From NCBI GenBank assembly GCA_013397935.1, contig VZRN01005202.1, positions 1,990,673 through 2,054,672 on the forward strand: a stretch of DNA of 64,000 bases, in the 5' to 3' direction. Source of the stretch: Dasyornis broadbenti. Lineage: Eukaryota > Chordata > Aves > Passeriformes > Dasyornithidae. Shown piece after piece: positions 53,191-64,000 of this stretch; within the stretch, counting starts at the first letter, position 1; the number at the start of each line of letters is the position of its first letter. The notes under the pieces are model-generated. The model was given only the letters and a program-made list of their open reading frames with translations, was not told where the DNA came from and made no database searches. The translations under genes and the position numbers were made by a program.

Positions 53191-55018
53191 AGGGCTGCAC
53201 TCGGGGAATTGCATCTCTTCCGGGGCTGGGCTCAGCTCCAAAACAAAGTGTAGCAAAGCCCCTGCCCACCAGCCTCGCATGCGGAGTGAGCTGCATCAGC
53301 GCACTGACAGCTCAGGCAGTGTTCTCACCTGGCTGGTCAGCCCTTACCTTAACCATCAAGAACAATACTCGGAGCGTGTTTATCTCCCATCATCCCAGCT
53401 CTTCACTGCCACTTTTTAATAATTCTCTAATCTGAGGTTGCAGCTTCAGGACCAGCAAGTAGTAGCACTAACTGTAAACTTATTCTCTTAAATAAACAGA
53501 GGCAAGTTGCATAAACAGCCTTGTTTCTGTAATTTTCCCCCATATTTTGCCATTTTTTGCCAATATTTTGCCTGGCCTATGTCATTTCCTTGCCTTGCAG
53601 ACCCCTCTTACCTGTTACTAGCTGAGTAAAAGTCCACATGTGCACCGACCGTCCAGTCACCAGAGCAAACAGAAGAGATAAGGGAAGGTCTATGCTCTAA
53701 ACTCAGTGGATAAGAATGCTAGTTTAGATTTCTCTGGACTATCTAGTTTCCAACAGTCAAATTTATAGAGAGCCCTGTTGCTATTACCAAGTCTGGCTGA
53801 AAAATTCTGTACTTGGTGACTAGTTAGGTGGGAAATAGGGTAGAAACAGGATGAACAGCACTCCATGTACCTCTTACCCTTCTTGCCTTTCACGATAAAG
53901 GCTGGATGGGTTTTGAATAGAAACAAGAATCTACTATATGTACTACTGAAGGATGTAGAGCAGTGAAAGTGTACAGTTGCCTTTTTTTTGTACCACCAAG
54001 AGAACGGACCCTGTCCTGTTGGTAACTGGAGATGGCAGGCTGAGTAAAACAATGCGCAACATTTAAAACTTAGTTAACTTGTGTAAGGACACTGATATAC
54101 TAGGATAACCAGGAAGAGTTTTCTTCCTGGGCAGAAGAAAAACAATTGTTTAAAAAGTTACTTGTTTGTTACTGAAAATTTTAAGCATGGAAGAAAAAAA
54201 GGAATTTTATAAAACTAAGACTTCTACAGTAGCACTCCCATGCACTCAGTATTATTCTATACTGAAAAGTGGAGCTTTTCATGCAAAATTAACACCTTTT
54301 TTTTTTTTTTTAAATAATAAAGTTAGAAGTGTTTGGCTTTATGATAGTGTTCCCATTTTCAAGACACCTGTAAGAATTACACTGAACTTTAGTAGCCAGT
54401 TTAAGAGGAAGTTATCCTTTTTCCAAACTTACATTAACCAGCATCATATAGAGAATCACTGTTCTGAAGTTAATCTAAAGCATAAAAAACTCCCAACTAC
54501 TCAACCAAAAAATACCACATACAATCCCTTCCCCTACTTTTCTATAAAAAGATCAATGCAGAGAGAAACTATTGGGATTTTCTTCTGTATTTGAACTGGT
54601 GTAAAGGCCTTTTGTCTTTTTGCTAAGTTTTAAAGCAGTTCAGTATGAGGAAGCTGTGAAGAGTGCTTTTTTTCCCACAACATCAAAATTATTTGTATTT
54701 CCTCCAAGAATAGTCTCAACTGAAACTAAATGAAGAAACATACAAATATCCAGAGTGGTGATTAAGTCTGAACACTGGCATAAACCATGTATGAGTGACA
54801 ACTTGCTTTAAAAGTGCATTACAAAAATAGCATGCTCACATTCTGACCAGGGCTTAAAATTAAGATACCTGAATACTCTGGACTAAAGTTATAATCTAGT
54901 ATTTTTGCTGTGTAAATTCCTTCCTAGAAAATCAAGATTTACTGAGTCTGAGTTGCTTACTGAATTCTTTCCATGGAAGAAGCATGAGCTACATGAATTA
55001 CATGGTTTGGTATTATAA

Positions 55019-55247
55019 TTTATTTGTATACAATAATCATATACCCTGCCCTCTGGGTACAATAAGTTGAAAGCTGCATGTTCCCGCAGACACAAGAGTC
55101 CTGAAGTATGATGGGACTGAAGTATGATGGGAAGTGATGAAAATGTGAATGAAGGAAGAAAAAAAAATACAACAGCCTGTCAAATAGTATCAGTCACAGC
55201 AGTTAACTGCAACAAAAACTTAGAGGTGGTGGCAGTTGGATTAGTCT
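55019..55247 (-). other. NDUFS1: NDUFS1 3'UTR with candidate polyadenylation signal
   Basis: Sequence following the NDUFS1 stop. The first minus-strand AATAAA lies at 55019-55024, about 225 nt after the stop, so cleavage near 54.99-55.01 kb is likely for the short form. Longer forms are possible. A 16-bp tandem pair (actgaagtatgatggg, first copy with one difference) lies at about 55102-55133. Confidence 0.55.
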
Positions 55248-55339
55248 CTAGCAGATGGATGGCTCTTCTACTGCATGAGCACCTTCAACAACAGCTTTCA
55301 CACACTTGGCCATTGTCTGGGATGCTCTACTGATGGAAT
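55248..55339 (-). CDS. NDUFS1: NDUFS1 exon 19 (last)
   Basis: Acceptor TTTCTTTACAG at 55340; completes D then SISRASQTMAKCVKAVVEGA and HAVEEPSIC, stop TAG at 55248-55250. 92 nt. Confidence 0.96.
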
Positions 55340-58300
55340 CTGTAAAGAAAAAAAAATACCAAACATGTCAGTGCACAGACACAATACAAAAGAAATTTAG
55401 TACAAGACTGGATACAAAGAGGATAAATAAAATCACTTAGCTGAAAATACAGTCAATGCTTTATGTAAATTCCAAATAATTTTACTGAAAAATTTTGTTT
55501 CCTTCAAAAGACTCAAATCCTGTGTATCTTAGTGGAAAGCTTTAAATGACTCATAAGAACCTTACTGTAAAGCTAAGTAAGATGTTCTGATTTCAAAATG
55601 GAAAGACCACACTATACCTACCTGTCATATAAAAGTCTTTTATTGTGAGCTGAGGTGGAACAAGAGGATCAGCAAGAAGCTCTTGCTTCGCCAACTGTGG
55701 TAAGAAAGGAAAAGAAAGTCACCTTTATGATAGGAACTTGTTACCAGAGCATTTGTTTAGTGAATTCCATATTCCAGGTAGGTCAAAAAATGCTTCTTGT
55801 ACTACATATGAAGAAGGCTCATTTTTAAAAAAAGCATTATGCTATATAAAAGCACTAAATCATGCCAAGATCCTTCAGTTTTGGCTTACCTTTGCCAATT
55901 CATTTGCCTGGATGAAGTAGTTAGCTTCTTCCACATCATCATATCGAACCAGGTTGGGTGATACTTCTTCTAAACGCTTCCGTATTTCATCAAGGTTCTC
56001 ATAAGGCAAGGTCAAACCAGCCAACTAAGAGATTCATAGAAAGAAATGCCATCAAGTCTAGAGATTTCATTCCTAGTGGTTTAGATTACCAGTCCATTAA
56101 CATGGCTAAAGTAAAATGAGGAAGAATCTACACTCCTGAAAATACAGGCAGTTAGAATGTACAAAATGATGCAAAGTCACAGGGTTCTGTTGGACTTCTG
56201 ATGCCTACACAGTCGACACTTGCCCATGTTAAAAAACAGGCTGTCCTGTTTGCTATACAAAAGAAAAAAAGAAAATGAGTACTTTTCTCCTCCCATACAG
56301 ATGTCACTTGTATTTTCATTAGCTCACCACCAAATGAAACAAAGTTGATGCAATTATCAATGCATCTTGTTCCCTGAGAGTAGTAAGCACATATTTGACT
56401 TCATCTAATGATACCAGATCCTGGCCTCAGAGTCTGTGCTGTTTTCTTTCTAAAAAGGAAGAAACTGCAAGCTCCCACAAGTTTTCTCTAAAGCACTTCA
56501 TGAAAATCTGCAAAATTTGCAACACTTCTCCCGTATGCATTGCAATAGCACACAGCAGCTACGATATTGGAGCTATCCTCCAAAGGGAAACAATACAATT
56601 TAACTCACAGAATAAAAGAGGGATTCAATGTAAAACACTGCTTCTTAAAAGTAGTCGTGTTTCCCTGAAAATGTACCCTTTTTTACACTAGAAAGTGTTT
56701 ACAAAAAGGAACTTAACCTCTCAGTATACTTTATTAGAAACAACTTGTAACAGCAACAGTACCTCAGAGACAGCTCTAATAATTTTCCAGTCTTCCCTTG
56801 CCATCCCAGGAGGTGTTACTGCAACTCTTGTCTGCTGGGCCCTACCTTCAGTATTCACATATGTGGCTGCCTTCTCTGTATATGCTGCTCCCGGGAGAAT
56901 AACATCTGCCATGGGAGCTCCCACATCCCCATGATGCCCTAAATATACGGAAAGAGGACACAGTATACAACCATATGAGACATAAGTAAGTCAACGCTTT
57001 ACTAGCACAATACAGAATTTATGTGTTCCCAGAAAAAGATAGGGTTTTTAAGTTTTGCTTAGCCAGTAATATGAAGCCTATTAGGCTGACTGCTCTGAGG
57101 TCCTACTTGCCTAATACTTTGGGGGGAATGAATGGACTACAAGCAGGAGTAAATGGTACTTCAGTCTCTATAGTCACCCAGATTTGGGGCGTTCTTGGAA
57201 CAAGGATTCTTAGATTAAGGTAAGGTCATGTTTTGGTATGATAGCTGGAAACGAATGCTGTTTTGTCTGCCAGGTCTGAAGCTATGTTCCAGAAAACCTA
57301 TATTGGGTTATATCGCCTTATTACTCATCAACAGTTTTCCATCTTTACCTAAGAAGCAGGTAACTAGCATCTCAGTTATGTGTTAGAAGTTCCATTTCTT
57401 GGCAGAAAATAAAGGCTAAATTCCTCAAAGGGTTTTATGCCACTGTTTGCACTTTTTCTCCAGCTATTAAGATAGCAACATTTCTTAATTTACATCCACT
57501 AATTACCTTGATAGATGATGAAACAGTCCTTTGGCAGGTCTTGACGTGTTATACAACCTGAATCTGCTCCCAAGAGATACAGTACTTTGGGAGGATTTTT
57601 CCTAATTGCCTCCACTCCCGGTTTGAAACCCAGGTCCAAAGCAGCTACTTGGCTTGCAACCCTGTAGGAACAAACACATCATGATTTTAAGTTATTTCAA
57701 AATTCTCCCTCTCCCATCAGAACAGACCTAACTTCTTTTTCTGACTAAATATTTTGAAGGGATACAAGAGGTTCCTAATAGTAACAAGACAAACATGAAG
57801 CTCAAAGGCAGCTGAAATTTTTGACAGAGTATTTGACAGAGTATCAAGTTTTCCATTTTGACAACCTGACACCATTTGAAGTTTTTACAGGGAATCTCAC
57901 TTACTTAAGATAGGATAGCAAAAATAAAGGCAGCCACTGAAAGTCAGGGCCTAGTGGCAGGAACCTCACTGCCAAAGCTTGATGCTCCCGATGATATTTC
58001 AGCTATGAATGGAACTCATCAGGCCTGTAATTTAGGGCACTCACGTGGAAGATGAAAGACCAACTCTTGAGCCATCAGCTACTCAAAATCATCAAAGACT
58101 TAAGACCACTATTTCATCACTATTCATGTATTCACACATAAAAATACTTATAAAAGAATGAAATAATCATTTTCTGGCAGTCTTCCTTTTCCAAAGGAAC
58201 AGTTTTGCATAATCCTCCATAATCAGGTGCCAGACTTATTTAAAAGAAGAAAGATTCTCTCTAGAGTACAGATCTTCCAATGTAACTCATTTTGTCTGAC

Positions 58301-61300
58301 ACAGTCAGACATAGAAGTTTCAGTAAGTTAAATTGCGTTTTACACTTAAGGTAGAACGGATGGTGCACCAGAAGTATGGAAGTCAATATGAAAGACTGCC
58401 AAACGACACTTCAAAATGGTATCATGAATGTTCTTTAACTCATCAGTGTTTTGGTACTGAATATTTCAGTTTTAGCAGCAGAATGTTATATTCAAGTTTC
58501 CTGCAGAGGACCAAGCCCTGCTCTAACTATACTAGTTTTACATCAATGAAGCTGCTTTTGGCAGGAGAAATTTGTTGAGTGTCTGGAATTGAGTGCCATT
58601 GCATTTGTTGAAATAATTTTTCCTTTACAGAGCTGGTCAATTTGATAGTTAGAATTTTAGAAAGGGAGTGGTGAAGGACTGTCCAAGAGAAGCTTGTCTA
58701 TTAAAAGGAGTAATATCCCAATAAACTGAATAGCTAAGATCAAAAGCCCTCAAACGAAAATCTTTGAAGCTTTTCTATTAACTATTCAGTTGAGAAGCTG
58801 CACAATAAAAGGCATATTAAAAAAACAAAACCAAAGAAATCGTATTATTTTAATACTCTTGCCATTTTGTTTTTCTTCCTGTAGATAAAATGCAGTCATT
58901 TAGAAAGTGACACTGGTCTGCTCTGCATCCTACTGAGCACTGTGGTAGATGTTATTAAGCTCTCTTGTATTCTGTAAGTCTAGATTGAAACCTTAAATTC
59001 TACATTTGAATATAATAAATTAATAAAATTTCATGGAGAGCCTGAAAAGTTAGCCAGGCCAAGTAAGCCATTTTTATTAAGAAGCTTTTGCTAGCTTGTA
59101 CTTCTGGTTTTCATATTCACTACAGGTTTTAACCCGTAAAGCTGCTTGTGTGTATACGAAGCGATCTGTACACACACACAGTGGTAACCTGTGTATCCCA
59201 ACATGGACGCAAGTTGCTCCCAAAAAAAGTTTTAATGCAAACCTGTGTAGGATGTTCATGACTTTCCAATCAGGACCAGCACCACTCTTGGCCCTGGCAT
59301 TCTGTGCAATGGTGGAAACAGCAGCATGGATGGCGGCTCCGTCACTGCGCTGCAGGGCTGCGCTTCCTACCACCACCATTGGCTTTTTGGCTTGGTCCAG
59401 GACCTGTGCAAGTCAAGAATCAAGATATTCATTCCACAGCTACAAAGACAATTGGTACAGATAATATAATAAATCCCCAAATTTCTCCATAAGTCTTCAA
59501 TGCAAACCTTCAGTTCCAAAATGGTCATTGTTTCATTTAGAGATAAAGCCAAGACAAACTGCTGATAGCAGTAAACTACCTTGTCAATACAAAACTGTAC
59601 ACTCAATAACCACACATTTAAGTGGAAACAGCAGTACCTGAAACAGCCTGGTTTATGTCAAGAAATATTCCAGGAGTTTCCTGCACTGCAGTTTTACACA
59701 CCTGAATATATTATAGTTTATATATACAGACATTAGTGCACACTAATCATTACCTCATCTCTGTATTTGATTAAAAGCAAATAACCCCATCTACAACATG
59801 GTACTTTTCTTCAAATCTGTCTCTGGGGAATTCAGATTAATACTCAATACCTGTGGGATTTAACAATCACACTCTGAAGTTGTGTGTACCTTGGAGAAGG
59901 CATGTTTGCCAGCAGCAATGTCCTGAAGTATCTGTGGGGACTCTCCAAGATGTTCGTATGTGTAGGTCAAATTCACAGGAGAACCAACAAGGGCCACTTG
60001 CAAGTCATTGTGAAGCCAGCTGAAAATACAGCAAATATTTTATAAAAATTAAAGAAATATAGAGTTTTACCCAACCAAAGCCACTAATTATAACTTCAGC
60101 AGTAACTTGAAACAGGATTTCAAGGGAATTTAAATGGCATTGTTTTGGTAACATGCAGTTTAACATTATTCTGACTATTTATACTGCAAGCCTAAAGGTT
60201 TCCTAGAAGGATTATTTCTCTATATATATTCCAGAACCAGTACAGCAAAACACCTTACATGACAAGTTCATAACTCAATTCCATCCTCCCCTCAAACTTC
60301 TACCAATTTAATTTTAGAAATCTACTTATTTCTTAGATAAAGACAGAAAAATTTAGCTGGCTAGAATTTTTTTTTTTTTTGGCAGCTTCTCATAGCACAG
60401 ACTTAAAAAATGTATGAAATGTATACATTCAAAAATCTCACTGCATCTTCTCCCCTCAAAATTTCAAGGCTATTACTGTTTAAAATCACATATGTTCAAA
60501 GATCTCACGATTAAGAAAGACAGGGCTCTTATAGACCTCATTTGCCTCATCCTGACGTATCTTATTAAAATTGAATTAGCTATGTTCAGAAGTTTGGGAA
60601 AGCCAAACTACTTGGCAAAGAAAACGTAAAACTTGAACAACTGCTTCTAAACTCAGCACATTTGATTTGTTACAAGAATACAAAAAGCAGTAAACTGATG
60701 CTTTAAGGAATATGCTTTAACAAACCTCTGTAACAAAATCTGAGGTGTCTGCATAATGTAACAAAGGAATAAATGTCTGAGTAGATGGACTTAATGTAAA
60801 ATGTCGAAGTGAGAATGAACTAGCTCCACACTACAGGGTACTACCCTTTTTCCACACACAAATTCCCATTCCCTTCACCAAAAGGTGAACTAAATCCAAT
60901 GATCCCATCTGAATGAATGCTCTCAAGTTACTGCCTGCAGCTCCAACCGAGCACTGTATCAAATCCAGATGGATTCACATGCTTATTCACCACCAAGGAA
61001 TACAAACCTCTTTCGAATTCTAGCATTAAAAAGCGGTGCCTCAAAGCGTGGATTGGTGCCAACCAGAAGGAGGACATCTGCCTCCTCCACCCCAGCAATC
61101 TTGGTATTAAGCAGGTAGTTAGAGCGTAAATCTGTGCTGTAACAAAAAGATACAAGAAAGAGGATGAGAATTCAGTAGAGGGAAGGAATGAAGCTATGGT
61201 AAAGACTGTGGATGCTCAAAATACTTTTTCATCTCAAGAGAAGAAAGAGAAAGAAGAGATTTCTCAATCCAAATTACTGATCATAATTGTACTACGGTTT

Positions 61301-63416
61301 TCACAACATAAATAGAAATAGACTAACTCATCTATCTTACAACAGAGTGTAACTGGCTTTCAGTCACTGACTGTTAAAACTGCAGCAGCCATACACAGAG
61401 TACAACATGGGGTAAAGTGTGCAACCCTTGCTGGAGCAGAGGCTATGTATCAACTCACAATCCATAAATATTCTCTATAAGTGAGTATTGTAAATTCAAA
61501 TAAATCCTGCTAATGCATCAGCAGTTGTTATCTCTGGTAATTTCAGAACACTGCCATGAGATGATCTGCAGACTGGAAAATGTATTAACATACATTACAG
61601 ACAGACATTGCCTGTCCTCTTACCCAGCTCCAGCAGTAGGAAAGATCTCTTCAGTGCAGAGCGTATCACAATTCACTCTATTCAGTAAGTCTTTCAGAGC
61701 TATTAGTGCTTCTGCATCCACCAGCCCTCCTACAATTGCTGCCACTTCCTTACCTTCGACTGCCTGTAGCTGGAGAGAAAGGAAATATAAACATAAACAA
61801 AAGAAACTGCTGACATAAATTCTCATTTAGCCCAGGTAAATATTTGTTACATTAGGGCATGCCAAAGCCAGCAGTGCAACCGCTGGCCTGGAGCAGCACA
61901 AACAGACCAGTGGTGTCTGAGTCTTGCCAGGCAGCGACTCCAGCTCCTTCAGAACTCACGATAAGCAAAGAAGAGCTCTCTGTATTCTATGCAGGTCTCT
62001 CCCACTTGAGTTATTGCTTAGATGCAGCTAATTCTCATTTAGTGTGGCGAGAGAGGAAGACCAGTGAATGCTTTTATTTTAACAAAGCCACAGTGCAGAC
62101 AGAATACAAACTCCCGTAACACAAGCTCCAGTAGTAAACTTAACTCAAAGGTATTATCTGAGAAGTAATAGCTTTTGTAACAAACTCTGCTACTGTACCA
62201 TGGGCAAAAACATCCTTGAGGAAAGTTCAATTACAGTTATTCAATTCTACTTCACCCACATAAAATTTTTAATCAAAATCCAGAGCAGCCATGCAGCACT
62301 TCATTTGAGCTGCAGAATCAATCACCACACAGAGAAAGCACTGAGGAAAGCACAATTCAGATATAAGTAATACAGATTTAATGTCTTCAATGGCAAAAGT
62401 GGTGATAGCAGAGTTTAAGTAAATTTGAAGATGTTTTCAGATAGATCAGAGTATTCGGGAAAATTGCTTCCTCCTGAATTTCTGAAGAAACAGTTTACTT
62501 TCCTATTTAAATAGAAGTAATTTCTCGGCCAGTGCTCTAAATGAAATCATGATCAGAAAACGTTCTTTAAAAGGTCCAAGCCATGAAACAGAAAATACTA
62601 GTCAAAATAAGAAATTTTAGTGGAAACACAATGGATTAGAAGTCAAATGTTCCCCTCTAACCTTAAAGAAAAAAACCTTTTTAATATAACTCGTTTGATA
62701 TTAATAACTGTAATACATCCAGCTTTAGAAATTAATTTTAGATTACTTATATTGAAAATTGTTCTTACCACACCAGCAACACGAGCTAGCACATCCTCCC
62801 ATGAGGCATAAACAAATACTCCTTTCTCATTTTTGATCATTGGCTGAGTCAGTCTCTGACGCTTCAGACCATCATACGCAAACCTAAGCAAACACCACGA
62901 ATATTATAAAAAAGCAAAGACAAAGGTAATTGTGTATAATTCTGTGACTGAATTTTCTAATTGCAAGCTTTTAGAAAAGACAAAACCAAGAAATATTTTC
63001 CCTGAAAATTTAACTTTTTGTTCTCAGTAATACACAAAACAATCAGTAATACAAATAAAAGTTACTGTGAAAAAAGTTGTAAGAATCAGAACATTAGAAA
63101 ACTCAGCAACTTCAATTATAGAATTAAAAAATGTATTTTACCAACTATTCTTCTTCATAGTAGCTTTACAATACTAACAGTTGAATCCAGAAGTCAGTGC
63201 TGCTTTGCACATTTCTGATTCTGCAAAATGTGCCTTTAATACATGCATAAACACATGTGGGTACTAGCACATCCCACACACCTTGTTTTGTCAGATATCC
63301 ACTCCTCATTGATCTCTTCATGCAGCCTTGGCAAGATTCTCATCACTTCTCCAGTTCTCGTGCTCACTACAATGTTGCTTCCAACTGCATCAAGAACATC
63401 AATTGACTCTACCTTC
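55248..63416 (-). CDS. NDUFS1: NDUFS1, complex I 75-kDa subunit (C-terminal 11 coding exons; 5' part outside window)
   Basis: Core subunit of the N module of mitochondrial complex I, in the matrix arm. The joined exons are 63282-63416, 62769-62883, 61624-61769, 61008-61136, 59890-60019, 59243-59403, 57507-57661, 56763-56938, 55890-56024, 55622-55694 and 55248-55339. Phases agree throughout, giving 481 residues plus the last base of a split Arg codon, against about 727 for the whole human protein. This is the molybdopterin-oxidoreductase-like C-terminal region. The N-terminal [2Fe-2S] and [4Fe-4S] ligand domains lie upstream beyond 64000. Recognised from near-identical segments such as GLVDAEALIALKDLLNRV, VGTNPRFEAPLFNARIRKS and EGRAQQTRVAVTPPG, and the ending AVEEPSIC. 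No frameshift or stop interrupts it. Exons are numbered below by counting back from exon 19, as in human. Confidence 0.97.
55622..55694 (-). CDS. NDUFS1: NDUFS1 exon 18
   Basis: Acceptor TCTTACCACAG; encodes LAKQELLADPLVPPQLTIKD then FYMT, donor G|GTAGGT. 73 nt, phase 0 to 1. Confidence 0.96.
55890..56024 (-). CDS. NDUFS1: NDUFS1 exon 17
   Basis: Acceptor TCTCTTAG; starts LAGLTLPYENLDEIRKRLEE, ends NYFIQANELAK, donor AAG|GTAAGC. 135 nt, 45 whole codons. Confidence 0.96.
56763..56938 (-). CDS. NDUFS1: NDUFS1 exon 16
   Basis: Acceptor GTATATTTAG; encodes HHGDVGAPMADVILPGAAYT and on through EDWKIIRAVSE, donor GAG|GTACTG. This is the most conserved segment in the window's part of the protein. 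176 nt. Confidence 0.96.
57507..57661 (-). CDS. NDUFS1: NDUFS1 exon 15
   Basis: Acceptor TTCCTACAG; VASQVAALDLGFKPGVEAIR then KNPPKVLYLLGADSGCITRQ and DLPKDCFIIYQ, donor G|GTAATT. 155 nt. Confidence 0.96.
59243..59403 (-). CDS. NDUFS1: NDUFS1 exon 14
   Basis: Acceptor ACTTGCACAG; VLDQAKKPMVVVGSAALQRS, ending GPDWKVMNILH with donor AG|GTTTGC, a weak site. 161 nt, phase 0 to 2. Confidence 0.95.
59890..60019 (-). CDS. NDUFS1: NDUFS1 exon 13
   Basis: Acceptor TGTATTTTCAG; WLHNDLQVALVGSPVNLTYT then YEHLGESPQILQDIAAGKHA and FSK, donor AAG|GTACAC. 130 nt. Confidence 0.95.
61008..61136 (-). CDS. NDUFS1: NDUFS1 exon 12
   Basis: Acceptor TTTTTGTTACAG; TDLRSNYLLNTKIAGVEEAD then VLLLVGTNPRFEAPLFNARI and RK, donor AG|GTTTGT, another weak site. 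129 nt. Confidence 0.96.
61624..61769 (-). CDS. NDUFS1: NDUFS1 exon 11
   Basis: Acceptor TTTCTCTCCAG; LQAVEGKEVAAIVGGLVDAE, then ALIALKDLLNRVNCDTLCTE and EIFPTAGA, donor GG|GTAAGA. 146 nt. Confidence 0.96.
62769..62883 (-). CDS. NDUFS1: NDUFS1 exon 10
   Basis: Acceptor TGTTTGCTTAG; FAYDGLKRQRLTQPMIKNEK then GVFVYASWEDVLARVAGV, donor GTG|GTAAGA. 115 nt. Confidence 0.96.
63282..63416 (-). CDS. NDUFS1: NDUFS1 exon 9 (most 5' exon in the window)
   Basis: Acceptor CTTCTAAACAG; KVESIDVLDAVGSNIVVSTR, then TGEVMRILPRLHEEINEEWI and SDKT, donor AG|GTGTGT. The first base completes an Arg codon begun in an exon outside the window. 135 nt. Confidence 0.95.
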
Positions 63417-63468
63417 CTGTTTAGAAGAACAAATAAACCTACAGTCTTTCATATATAAGCAGCAACAG

Positions 63469-64000
63469 TGTCTTATTTTTGGCCTGAATACGGTTAATTC
63501 TCTTCCTAGTAACTGGCATAATGCTGTATTTTGGATTTAGGGTGGGAATAGTGTTGATAACACAGAGATGTTCTAGCTGTTGCTAAGCAACATTTCCACC
63601 ACATGAAGGACTTTTCAGCTTCTCACCCTGTCCCACCAGCAAGGAGGCTGTGGGGCACAAGAAGCTGGGGGGACACAGGCAGGACAGCTGACCCCAGGTG
63701 GCCAAAGGGATGTTTTGTACCACACAGCATCAAGCTCAGCACATGAATGAGGGCGAAAGGTGGCTTGGGTGGGGGCTGCTGCTCAGGGACTGGCTGGGCT
63801 TTGGTTGGCAGGTGGTGAGCAGCTGCATTGTGTATCATTTGCTTTGTAATTCTAATTCTTTTATCACTATTATAATTTTCTTTTTCTGTCCTATTAAACT
63901 GATTTTCAGCCCACAAATTTTACATTTTTTCCCACCAGTTTTCTCTCTCATCCCCCACGGGAGGCTGAAGTGAGCAGTAGCTCTGTGGTGTCTAGCTGCC
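63469..64000 (+). mobile_element. Avian endogenous retrovirus LTR, antisense to NDUFS1, cut by window end
   Basis: From tgtcttatttttggcctgaa onward this follows the same family as the LTR at 23820-24407 but in plus orientation: agtaactggcataatgctgt, ttgctaagcaac, caaggaggctg, ggacagctgacccc, ggtggtgagcagctgcattg and ctgtcctattaaactg. ATTAAA at 63893-63898 is the family's usual polyadenylation signal. At the window edge it reads gtggtgtctagctgcc, just short of the expected 3' terminus, so the element is complete or nearly so. Whether internal proviral sequence follows cannot be seen. Confidence 0.85.

Larger units (their letters stand above)
45951..54990. other. Intergenic region between the INO80D promoter and NDUFS1 3' end
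   Basis: About 9 kb with no recognisable protein-coding exon, RNA gene or intact transposon. From about 46 to 52.5 kb the plus strand is T-over-A and G-over-C, opposite to both flanking genes. Poly(A) tracts occur at 46023-46038, 47220-47234 and 48604-48662 (with a lone n at 48633). A GC-richer island near 53.05-53.35 kb contains a CTCF-like site. A plus-strand AATAAA lies near 53493. Confidence 0.7.
55340..63281 (-). other. NDUFS1: NDUFS1 introns within the window
   Basis: Ten GT-AG introns between the exons listed: 55340-55621, 55695-55889, 56025-56762, 56939-57506, 57662-59242, 59404-59889, 60020-61007, 61137-61623, 61770-62768 and 62884-63281. No U12-like donor was seen. A short tandem (tttgacagagta twice) lies near 57820-57845. 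No transposon, RNA gene or extra exon recognised. Confidence 0.8.

Noticed and set aside
52959..53435. 158-codon plus-strand open frame in the GC-richer intergenic patch
   Set aside because: No recognised protein, frames open on both strands as expected from GC content; the CTCF-like motif is the better explanation of interest.
1..64000. CRISPR arrays, tRNA, rRNA or operon-like gene clusters
   Set aside because: No regularly spaced repeats, cloverleaf genes or closely packed long ORFs; the window is an ordinary avian two-gene locus.

Overview
This is a vertebrate nuclear window, most likely from a bird and probably a neoavian one. Evidence: compact spliced genes, the INO80D-NDUFS1 gene pair as found side by side on human 2q33, and two copies of an LTR family I recognise from bird genomes (5' TGTCCTGGTTT, 3' ACCAyGACA). 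The species cannot be named. There is no bacterial gene structure; nearly all six-frame ORFs are chance frames in introns.

Layout: (1) 1-12018, sequence downstream of the INO80D stop, probably mostly its long 3'UTR, rich in A/T tracts. (2) 12019-36296, nine coding exons of INO80D on the minus strand; their joined phases are consistent and give a 1029-residue protein. INO80D is an accessory subunit of the INO80 chromatin remodeller. (3) 36297-45.95 kb, the 5'UTR part of the start-codon exon, a 9.2 kb 5'UTR intron, and a GC-rich CpG-island promoter interrupted by a 748-base assembly gap (44711-45458). (4) About 46-55 kb, an intergenic stretch between the INO80D promoter and the NDUFS1 3' end. 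It has no recognisable coding gene, its strand composition is opposite to both flanking genes, and it holds a good CTCF-like site. (5) 55248-63416, the last eleven coding exons of NDUFS1 on the minus strand, the 75-kDa core subunit of mitochondrial complex I. The 5' part, with the iron-sulphur ligands, lies beyond the window.

Both genes are transcribed leftward, INO80D lying downstream of NDUFS1. They are unrelated in function (nuclear chromatin remodelling; mitochondrial respiration) and are neighbours by conserved synteny. Points of interest: a probable U12-type intron in INO80D that splits a predicted zinc-ligand codon, two copies of a C3H-C3H metal-binding module in INO80D, a minimal uORF overlapping the INO80D start codon, a base-skew inversion at the INO80D promoter suggesting divergent transcription, and two LTRs of one family in opposite orientation. 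I found no CRISPR array, tRNA, rRNA or novel defence-type system.
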